Shown: positions 22,983-32,429 of the stretch, piece by piece
Position numbering within the stretch: position 1 is the first letter of the stretch
How the letters are laid out: the number at the start of each line of letters is the position of its first letter
NCBI RefSeq assembly: GCF_000485595.1
Contig: NW_014577518.1
Location: forward strand, 40,213-79,601
Source of the DNA: Priapulus caudatus
Taxonomy: Eukaryota; Priapulida; Priapulimorpha; Priapulimorphida; Priapulidae
DNA: 39,389 nucleotides
Direction of reading: 5' to 3'
The notes under the pieces: generated by a model
What the model was told of the DNA's origin: nothing
Databases searched by the model: none
Seen by the model: the letters and a program-made list of their open reading frames with translations, nothing else
Made by a program: the position numbers and the translations under genes

Positions 22983-23489
22983 TACATGGTTCGCACAGTC
23001 CTTGAAAAGTCTTTGAATTTGAGGGGAGTCCTTGGAAAGTACTTGAATTTAGTAAATGTTGATTTTGTGCTTGAAAAGTCATTGAATTTCATGAAAATGT
23101 CCTTGAATTTTTAGAAAGAATCCTTGCCTGTAATAAAAATAAATTTTGTACCATCAATAATGTGCAAACCTCAATAAAAATTGGGTTAAATGAGCTTAAA
23201 AAGCTATAGACACGATAGACAGTTAAATGATGATTACAAATAATTACAGTAAGTCAGTAAATCAAGGTATGTTGTAGAAGTGACAGTGTTTAGAAGGGTT
23301 TATTAATGTGATCCAGGTAAGTTTTAGAGGTGACAGTGATTAAGAATGGGGTTATTAAATTAATCCAGGTATGTTTTGTTCTGTGTATGAATTCCGATAA
23401 AATGTCCGATAAATTGTCCTTGAATTTCTGATAAAATTTCGTTGAAAAGTAGAAGAATTTTCAGTCCTGTATGAACCATGTATATATTT
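22983..23489. mobile_element. Putative TIR element directly 3' of DDX10
   Basis: The left end TATACATGGTTC at 22980-22992 is matched by its inverse GAACCATGTATA at the right end. Inside are several degenerate direct copies of TCCTTGAAAAGTC and TTGAATTT at the left, and again TCCTTGAATTT near the right. It starts about 108 bp after the DDX10 stop and includes AATAAA hexamers (for example 23132-23137) that could serve as the gene's polyadenylation signal. Only TA is a possible target duplication. No coding capacity. Confidence 0.55.
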
Positions 23490-25197
23490 ACGTTGTTTAG
23501 AGATTAGAGCGACGGTAATCGTAGTTGATATGTTTTCATACTCCAGTAAGACTTTTCAGAGTCTGAAGACGTCAGTTTCACTCGTCGGATTTCATTTTAT
23601 TTCTGAGCACGCGTCTGATCCTAATACTAGGTTATAGGTGTTTTTTGGCAAGCATGGTCAAACGATCTGTTTGATCTGCAACTCTTATCATGTTTGCTCA
23701 CACCTTAGTGACCCAAAACAGTTGGCGTTTGCAGCTGTTTAAACGTTCGTAACCCCGACATAACCTCACAATGAACTTATTAAATGTATGTCCTGTGAGC
23801 TAATCTATGGTATAAAATTGCGTCTTTTATAACATCTCAACAACAGTCTTGGGGAGGTACTACTATGAAGTAGTTATTGGAACCAAGTGATTATTTTTTT
23901 ATGCGCCAAGTAAAGTATAAAATTTATATGCATAAATGTTGATGAGTAAATCTGAGTGAAATTTCTCACCCATTCTAATAAAAATGTTTTTCTCAGTGCT
24001 AGATTTATTTAAGGATAGACTGAAAAGGCAGTTCTGCTGTAGTGTGGTGAATTCTGCACCTAACTGTATCAGAAAGAATTATGATACTACGTTGATGTTA
24101 TAATAGGAGAAGGGTGAATTTCAAATCAAATTAAAATTCATTTTTACTTCCTTTCATCTAGAGAATATTTTACACCTTTGTTATTATCACACCCTAATCT
24201 TCTCCAATTCTTCCTATACTTTAATTCTCTTCAAGTATAAATGTGTTCCACGAAAATCAACAAACTAAATTAACAAAAAATTCGATCAACATTCGTATTA
24301 TTGAAATGAAACATCACAGGTGATTGGAGTGTAATCTACTCTATTTTCCGATAGCTAGGTTAGCGTTCTTTGCTTAGATTATTTTATTTCCACAAGAATA
24401 TATATATATATTTCTTAATCAGCCTTACTAATAAAGGAAATGTCCTTCTCAAGTCATTTAGGTTGCTTAAAACCTTGCCGGTAAAGATTCCTGTAGGTAC
24501 GTGGACCAGTGCATTTGTAGTGGGGTTAGGTAGAAGGCAGACCGCACTGAAAGATAAGAGCTCGGAGTGGGTGTGGTGCGAGATATTGGGAGTTGAGTGC
24601 TGACCAAGATATAATGGCACGCGATTTACACCAAAATATTGGTAGTTATTATGAGACAAATATATTGCACAGAGGGGGTCGATTTATTCAATGATGTCAT
24701 GTTTAGTTTGCATTCGCCACTGTCCCAATTTTTTTCTATAGCGCATAACCATTATTTGAACTCTGCGCGTGTTAAAAAAAATTGAATGTCTAATTTATCC
24801 GGTCCAAGGGTTATATAAGCGTTAGATACGGTGCGCGTAGTTTGTGAGTGCGTAACATTTGTTCATATGAGTGTTCACTATCGCTGCTGCTGCCGCCACC
24901 TTCTGACCACGCACGTTATATAATATATAGTACGTGTCCGTAAATATTACGTTCATTTCGGTTAGATACAGTGTAATGATAGCAGCCTATCGGGAGGGCG
25001 CACACGCGCACATATACACACGCATAGCATGATATACGACTACATGAAGCTGCATGCGTGGTTGCTAGTATTACGAGAGAGCGCGTCTTCCCTGGATTCC
25101 GCCTACGTTTGATATCTGCCGAGACAACAGTAGGCCTATTTCCATCTCTTTTTCAAATTCCATCCTAGTGTTGTATCTATTCGGTTTATTCGCCGTC
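23490..25197. other. Intergenic region with possible promoter
   Basis: No exon was recognised. TTATATAAGC at 24811-24820 on the plus strand is a plausible TATA box for the membrane-protein gene, whose ATG is at 25198; this would imply a 5' UTR of about 350 bases or an untranslated first exon. The rest shows nothing. Confidence 0.4.
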
Positions 25198-27786
25198 ATG
25201 TCGCATGCGACCGATCCCGAGAGTCCCATGCCAGTGGGAGATGGCGAGCCGGACACGCTGAACGAGTTTGACGCCGAGTGTAGCCTATCGTGCAGGAAGA
25301 ACGACAACGGTCGCGGCTTGTCCAAAATGTTAACCGTCGTTGTCGTGATATTCTACGTCGGGCTGTTCGTGCTGATCTACTGCATCCAGGACAGCAACAC
25401 GTCGGCGATGTACGTCGTCATATCGCTCGGCTGTGCCGGTCTGTTAGCGCTCAGCTGTGCGTGCGGTGTCTGCAAGAAGGACACATACGTCACGGCGGTC
25501 ACGGTGACCGGCAGCAACGTGCCCCTCCACTGCAATCAGACCCTTGTCTTCGACGTCGTCGAGCCGCCGCCACGGTATTCACAGTGCGGTAAGTGTGTCG
25601 CATAGATATCATATAATACGTGCATAGATATTAGATATTACATAGATATATCGTATTGCGTGATGTCTATGGTGTGTCGTCTTAGTAGACGTCACCGATA
25701 TATGTGTGAAGCCCGCGGACAGCTTGTTCTGCAAGCACCTATGACAGAGACAAGCGTGTACGTCTGGCTATTTAAGACGTACATGGGTCGTTTATCTTGT
25801 ATTCGCCATAGCTGCTTGCAGAATCGGTTGCCACGGGTATTGTCCGTATATGGTAACGAAGGGCGTGACTTGTTGCAGAATTAAATAAAAACCAATTTGC
25901 TTTTATTTGTTGCTGGTTCGCAACTTCGCATCGAATATGTTTGTAGGGGAAAAAATCTGTAATAGCGCGTGTATTTCTAACCGTGTTTACCAGGCTGTCA
26001 CGCACTCGCAGCGAACTCTCAAGCATGGGCTACGTGTGTCATCATGTAGGAGGATGAACATGGTATTCTGCTTGCAAGTTATATATAATTATAGTTATAT
26101 AGTTATAGTAGGTGTGATGATGAGTGAGAAATAATAACGAGGAAGTTTTAGCGAAAGCAGGACGCAGTTGTGGAGATTGTAAAACGCTTACATTAGGTCA
26201 TGTAGGCCTATCAAATCAAAATGACGCAATCGCACACTTTTATATTTACGTTTTTAATAATCTATTGCACTACAATAAGCTTTGGTCTAAACCACATTTT
26301 ATGTAAATGTAGCTAATACAAACCACTACTACTACCATAGAAATAATATAGATAACGATATAGTCTATATATAGTCTATATATATAGTCTATATATATAT
26401 ATATATATATATAGTCGATATAGATAAATGATATAGTCTATCTATATTATTTCTATGACTATACTACACACTGATACGATTTCATACGAACAATAGAATA
26501 GAAGTAATGTATGCCATGAATAACTGTATGACGCACACTATGACGCACATGCGTGACGATGCAATATAGTGGCGGACTAACAGAGACCGGATATATACTA
26601 CTGTCATGCGAGTGATTAGATATCTGTTTAGGAATGCATGGTATTATAGTATAATATTAACTCCTGTTCTTATTATATCTTGACATTAATAATCTAATAT
26701 AAAGCTCGTGATATTACTTTCTCCAGCGTTTGTTTTGGTGCACATCCACTCTCCCGTCGGGGCATGGTGAGTATAATATTCACCATGCCCCGACGGGAGA
26801 GTGATATCACGAGCTTTATATTAGATTATGAATGTCAAGATATAATAAGAACAGGAGTTGAAAATAGGGACTCATAAGAAGTATGACTTCAAAAATGTGT
26901 TATTAGTTCTTGGTAATATCAGGATTGAATAATAACAGATCTCATTATTATTCACTCCTGGTAATATGTATGAAAGTAGTAAAGTAGTAAAGTAGTAAAT
27001 AATGTAGTAAAGCGGTAAGAAGTAAAGTAAGTAGTGAAGTAGTAAAGTAGTAAAGTAAGTAGTAAAGTAGTAAAGTAACTAGTAAATTAGTAAAGGCTCG
27101 CCGTAAGTGTGAAGCCGAAAGCGAAATACGTATAGTATGTATGACGTAAAAAATAATATTGGATTTTATAATATAATAACAATATAAAAAGTCGATTGAG
27201 GTAACATATAATGGAGGAGGTGTTATATAATGAAGAAGGTAAGTATAAATGTCGAAGGAGGTGGTCTGTAAATGTGGGCGGCTATATACGATGGGTGAGA
27301 GATGTATTTCGATTCCAATCCGCGGCCAACTATTTCTTTGACGTCATCAGCAATGGAAATCATTGAACATTATATACATAAACTCGAAGCTTTCAAAGAC
27401 AACGCGCATGCACTTTCGCGCGTAGATAAAACTATAATATAGCTGATTAATACTACCGAGTTGGCTTGATTTTAACCGCACGAGCAGAAAACATGTTCGA
27501 CATTCGCAGATATGCTCGCGACGCTTTATTTACTATCTTTACACGAAACCGTAAGTATTTAGCCTCTTTTTTTTAATTTTCGTTTTTAGCGACGGACGAG
27601 TCGCACGTGATGCGTTCATCATCCATCAAGACGGACGCTGACGCATGCGACCATGAAAGTGACGACAGCTTCGAGTCGCTTCCGTCGTACGAAGAGGTGC
27701 TGCGTAGCTATGGCGACCTTACTCAGGTGACTGTCGTAGATCTGGCTGCTAATCACCTAACGTCGAGCTGTGAAGGCCAACAATGA
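25198..27786 (+). CDS. Two-pass membrane protein with PPxY and LPxY motifs
   Basis: Two exons join in frame: 25198-25588 and 27590-27786 (TGA), phase 1, giving 195 residues; the donor is GTAAGT and the acceptor TTTTTAG. Residues 1-44 are hydrophilic and acidic. TM1 is about 45-63 and TM2 about 71-92, separated by a short QDSNTSA loop, and TM2 is followed by a Cys-rich CACGVCKK. The C-terminal tail has PPRY (124-127) and LPSY (161-164), each a WW-domain ligand of the kind that recruits NEDD4-family ubiquitin ligases. With a two-helix hairpin both ends would be cytosolic. I recognise no named family; a WW-ligase adaptor role is inference from the two motifs. An optional 63-nt exon (27488-27550) fits the same phase. 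Confidence 0.82.
26335..26456. repeat. AT-rich palindrome
   Basis: CATAGAAATAATATAGATA on the left is the inverse of TATCTATATTATTTCTATG on the right, with ATATAGTC repeats and an (AT)n core between. It could extrude as a cruciform. Confidence 0.8.
26659..26859. repeat. Nested foldback: hairpin within hairpin
   Basis: Outer arms 26659-26714 and 26804-26859 (56 bp each) are reverse complements with about one mismatch. Inside, 26747-26770 and 26780-26803 form a second perfect 24-bp hairpin with a 9-nt loop. The inner right arm abuts the outer right arm, whereas 32 unpaired bases separate the two left arms. No coding sequence. Confidence 0.9.
26972..27092. repeat. AGTAAAGT minisatellite
   Basis: Copies of AGTAGTAAAGT with small insertions, about 120 bp, in the intron of the membrane-protein gene. 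Confidence 0.9.
27488..27550 (+). CDS. Possible cassette or alternative first exon of the membrane-protein gene
   Basis: A GCAG acceptor before 27488 and a strong GTAAGT donor after 27550 bound 63 nt that stay open and in phase 1-1 with both neighbours, adding 21 residues (ENMFDIRRYARDALFTIFTRN split over the junctions). It also contains an ATG (27493) that could start a shorter product MFDIRRYARDALF joined to the last exon. The intron to the last exon would be only 39 nt, which is very short for an animal, and its acceptor is the same as that of the long intron. The evidence is splice motifs and phase alone. Confidence 0.4.
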
Positions 27787-27797
27787 CGGGGAACCCG

Positions 27798-28066
27798 GAA
27801 CATATAGAGGAACCGTGAACATATAGAGGAACCGTGAACAAATAGAGGAACAGTAAACGTATAGAGAAACCGTGAACAAATAGAGGAACAGTGAACGTAT
27901 AGAGAAACCGTGAACATATAGAGGAACAGTGGACGTATAGAGAAACCGTGAACATATATAGAAGAACCGTAAACGTATGGAACAACAATGAACACATAGA
28001 GGAATAGTGAACGTATAAAGGAACCGTGAACGTATAGAATAGCTATGAACTTATAGATGAACTGTG
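27798..28066. repeat. 19-bp minisatellite in the 3' UTR
   Basis: About 14 copies of a unit like GAGGAACCGTGAACATATA start 12 bp after the stop codon of the membrane-protein gene. Variants alternate (GAGGAACAG.. and GAGAAACCG..), giving a 38-bp higher-order unit in the middle. A minus-strand frame through it encodes a repeated peptide, which I regard as an artefact. Confidence 0.92.
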
Positions 28067-30970
28067 GCCTCAGCATGGTGTTATACAGTCTGGGGTACTT
28101 CAACAGTAATTCGTGTCCACAGCCACAGAGACTGGAATGCATTTATTAACTAATATAAATACGGCACACACGCACGCGCACACGCCCTCGCACACGCACA
28201 CGCAAAAAACACACACATACACATACAAAATCAATAGCGCAAGCACGCACGCACGCACATATACACGCATGCGCGTGCGAGAGAGAGATTTTGGAGTTCC
28301 ACCGTCCGGAGTAGATTGTATAGGTCGTTAACACGATAGTTATGCAGTGGTCGTAAATCGCTAAGGGATGGGAACAACACTTCGTACGATGACTGCTCGT
28401 ATATGCTATGTAATCTCAATATCGAATTTACGGTGAGCCTTTGTGTATATACAATAAATGTCTAATTATATAGTTATGACTCACCGTCTCGTTCTATATT
28501 TACTCACATTCGCAATTCGCTTTATAACATTTGCGATATGTGGAATCGAATCATTTCCCGAATAAGCACTTGGACATAGGTTACGTGGTAATCTAGTTTA
28601 TATATGGTGACGATATATAGGCCCTATTAGTACAAATATTTACGCGCCGATGTAGACTAATCCTGATCTAGTCTCACGTGTAGGCGCTCTTAAACAGCCA
28701 GCTTTTTATAAAATTAAGGTATGCGCGGAGATGTCCATTTCCAGTTTCCTAGGTAAAAAAAAGCTCCATTTTCCTGTTTCTTGTTAATGAAACTCGCAAC
28801 CTCGGCTTTCACGCGTCCCGGTTGACTTCGGCTCCCGATTAACACAAAATCACCAGGTATATCTCGGTTGCAAAATAAATAAAATGGTCCAATCCCGTGG
28901 CCCAAAAACATTCCTCCTCCCCTCTAAGTTCCTAATTTCATGCAAAGCCCGGCGCTTTCCAGGGCTGTATTGTGCCTATGTAAAACTACTATTACTAAAA
29001 ACTACTAACAATCAAACACAAAACATAGCGTCGCGACAAACACCATCCGAGAGTGGGTGTGGGAAGGTGTATTTATCTCCCCCGAAAGAAAGGTTGTAAA
29101 TTTTGTAAATAGAGCTTATATAAACTTTATATGCTATGTGTAATAAATGCACGCGGGTTGTTCGTAAGTACAATCAGGATCGTGATGTTCCTACGAACGT
29201 CTACGACCTTCCTGTCACCTTTTCCTTTATACACCGTCCACTTGGGCGGCGGCGGGGGGGGGGGGTCGAGAACAAAACAAGAGCAGTGTTACTTTTATAA
29301 TATTTATAACATGCGGGAGAAGCGTGAACATGTGCTCAACTCTGGAGATCTCTGATGATGAGTAGTCAGTGTGTGATTTTGTTTACTTGTATTCATGCAT
29401 ATTTGCAATCACTGCGAGTGACGAACGAGTCACTCTCTTCTGTTTCTATACAGGAATAACTTGTTTGCGTAATGCTGTGATCGTCGACGAATGTTCATAA
29501 CTCGCGAAACTCGGTGACTTGTAGCTTGTCTATGCTATTTCGCACGTTGTTATTACATTCGCTGTGCCTTGGTTGACCCCCTACGGAGCATCACAGAACA
29601 GAAATAAAATTTTCCGGTGACAAGCGGGATTGACAACATCCGCCTTATTATTACTGTATTATTATTATTATTATTATTAGTGTTGTTGATTTGCTTGGCA
29701 GTGCTACGTACATCTTAGCTATATCTGGGAATACGAGGCTAGGTTATAAATTCAAGGGAGCCTTGCCAGAATATACTCGAAAGGACGTTTTACGATTTCT
29801 TCATAGATTGGGGTTTGTCTATTTTTCTTCATCAATGTTCTTTAATTTTCCTATGTTGTAGGTTAGAATCAGATCATTCTGTATTCGTGTATGGTCGGTA
29901 TATACGCCAACAGGAAAAACATTTGGTTAGAATTATAAAAAAAAGAGTAGAGAGCACATACTCATATATGTATAAAATATATCTATTCATGGCTTCGGGT
30001 AGGGGGACTGGGCAGTTATGCACATAGTAAACATAAATAGTCAAAAAATAAATGTATCAAATAATATAACAAAAGTATTCCTTCGGTCTAATGCGATATA
30101 TACATCACACCTCTAGACAGTAAAAGACATTCCCTCGACCTTACTTCGATTTCGTCAGGCTCCGGTCTGGAAATACGAAGGTAAGACAAGCAATTTGTAG
30201 TGACAAACATATCATCGCGGCAATCCTACCTAATAACATCTGAGGATTTGGTAATACGTACGCACTTACCTAAGTACTGTACGTATTAACATAGATAGAG
30301 ATAGAGATCTATAATCTATTAATCTTCCATTCTATATCCATATCCATACTCTATATATATCAATTCTATCTTTATCCATATATTCTATATGGTATTACCT
30401 CTAACAGGAAGTAGATATGATTTTTGTAATATAATATATATCATGTTTGTTTTTGGTGCCGTAGTTATGATCGAATCAGCTACACGCGTACTGAACCAAT
30501 ATCGTGGGCTAATGCAATAAGTATGTGTATGTGTGTGTGCGCGCATACGTGTGTAGCGTTTTCACCGGCTCCAGTTATGTCTTCTTTTGCCCTGGTCGCG
30601 GCGCCCAGCTATGTAGCGTGCGCGACTTCGTCGAAGAAGCCGACGTGAGCGTGACCTTCGTTAGCGGTACCAAACCATGTAGCATGCGCGCTACCCGACT
30701 AGTCTGGCTCCGCTCAGTCTTCTTCTCTCTGTCGTACCCTTCACACGGGCTTGATAAGGTCCGTGCGTGCGTTGTGTTGTCCTACTCTGTATCACAGAGC
30801 CTAATCCCCCTCCGTCGTCTACACCCGACGTCAGCTCGTAAAGGAAAAGCGTGCCGAAGACGTAAAGTTCAGAAAGAGGGCCGAAGATAGAAGTTGAGTA
30901 ATAATATGACGGGACGAGCCCGGCGGTTTATTACGGGTTGACACCCAGACGCACCAATCTTCCAATACGC
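28067..30970. other. Gene-poor region
   Basis: Holds a CACG microsatellite (about 28165-28280), an AATAAA at 28452-28457 that may be the polyadenylation site of the membrane-protein gene, a G-run near 29256-29267, a TTA run (29645-29680) and an AT-rich stretch near 30290-30400. Open frames at 28714-28911 (minus) and 30525-30890 (plus) show no domain, splice context or repeat relationship that I recognise. Confidence 0.45.
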
Positions 30971-30982
30971 ACACACAGTAAA

Positions 30983-31256
30983 GCAGATGGGGTCGTTGTC
31001 GTATCAGGTACTACAGATATGTACCCGAGGTAGTTTTAGGTTGTTTAGTATTATGTTTATATTTTTATATAATTAGGAGGTAGTTTTAGGTTGTTTAGTA
31101 TTATGTTTATATTTTTATATGAGGTATGTTTAGGGTTAGGGCTAGAGTTAGGGTTAGGGTTAGGGTTAGTTTTAGGGTTAGGGTACACTTTGTGTATACA
31201 TATATGTACCTCGGGTACATATCTATAGTACCTGATACGACAACGACCCATTGAGT
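30983..31256. mobile_element. Telomere-core MITE with 9-bp TSD
   Basis: Inverted arms of about 43 bp, 30990-31033 and 31205-31249, begin GGGTCGTTGTCGTATCAGGT and match almost perfectly. Between them lie a direct duplication of about 55 bp (GGTAGTTTTAGGTTGTTTAG twice) and a TTAGGG array. The 9-bp repeat CACAGTAAA at 30974-30982 and 31257-31265 brackets it. The left end GCAGATGGGG matches that of the element at 16432 (GCAGATAAGG). Confidence 0.82.
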
Positions 31257-31265
31257 CACAGTAAA

Positions 31266-32429
31266 CGCCGCTCTACTCTCGACCACATTCTTGCAACTAT
31301 CTCGCTCTGTACTCCGCTAACATGCAGCGAACTCAAACTGTTCTCACTCTCACACACACACACTCTCTCTCTCTCTCTCTCCACTGTTTCCAACTCTAAC
31401 TCCTTCGCTTCAACTCTCACTCCGGACTATCCTCTTTTGTTTCGACTGCTTTTGTCTACAATCTTTCTTTCGGACTCTCTTACCCCGCGAAACTTCGATT
31501 GCTGATATTTTTACATTATCACGTGACGTGTGACGGAGTACAATAATGTCTCCCAAAACTCGCATTTTTTCTCGAAGCTCACCGATACGACTTCTGCTGT
31601 TTACCTGCGTCATATCACAGTGATTCTTCCGATTCCTGGACCACTCCGCCCCTCTTGTTACACGTCGGCCGATTGCCCTTTCCTGAACCTCACGAACATT
31701 ACTTCTCTCACATAGCCGCTTAGCTCGTCCTACCGTGCCACATATCCCCCTGCTAAATTATAACTTTCCTAAACTAATGTATATGCATATTAATCAGGAG
31801 TAAGATCTATAGGATCTTATTATTATATATATATATATTATACTATATATATATTATACTATATATATATATATTATAATAATATATCATACTATATATA
31901 TATATATATGATATAATAATCTATATTAATATATATCCTATATATATATATATAGTATTAGGTCCTATTATTATCTTACCCTGATACATTAATTGCTACA
32001 ACTAATCCATTACTCGTTGCTCGATATTACACGCTCTGCACGCGCGGCGTGGTATTACGCCGCCGCAGCCGCGCCCCTACAGTGCGCGCGCGCGCGCGTG
32101 TATATCATCCAGGTTATACTCGCTTGTGGAAAAAAAAATTTCCGCCGCGGCGCCAGCCGCATACCACCCGCCTCACACACGCTGCGCGCCTGTCGGCGCC
32201 CCCGCGCCGCGGTGTATATCCCCGCGCACCGCATACACCGCTGCGCCCGGTGTAGCGCGAATTTCTGACGATTGGAATCTGCTGAGATATCCACCGACGC
32301 CGACCGATCAGCGCAGTGCTCGTCTTTGTTGCTGCGAAATTCCGTCTGACCATATATGATATAGAGATTACTATGCGGCATGCGCATTTCGCATATATGC
32401 CCCAAATTATGGCGATTCTCACCTTCCAG
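31266..32429. other. Gene-poor region with AT palindrome and GC-rich patch
   Basis: A CT run lies near 31355-31381. At 31790-31992 a palindromic ATATAT region is bounded by CAGGAGTAAG and CTTACCCTG, inverted ends that could mark a small element; the flanks ATTAAT agree only partly. A GC-rich patch of about 250 bp (32040-32260) is CpG-rich but I see no gene in it. Confidence 0.4.

Larger units (their letters stand above)
25589..27487 (+). other. Intron of the membrane-protein gene
   Basis: Holds an AT-rich palindrome, a nested foldback and an AGTAAAGT array (separate entries). Otherwise no feature was recognised. Confidence 0.6.

Noticed and set aside
28714-28911. 65-codon minus-strand frame
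   Set aside because: The sequence looks non-repetitive, but no domain, neighbour exon or start context supports it.
30525-30890. 121-codon open frame
   Set aside because: Starts in a simple repeat, mixed basic sequence without a domain, no splice sites that connect it to another exon.
31790-31992. hAT-like element with ends CAGGAGTAAG and CTTACCCTG
   Set aside because: Ends are inverted but the flanking repeats (ATTAAT) are not aligned at equal distance, so no reliable target duplication could be set.
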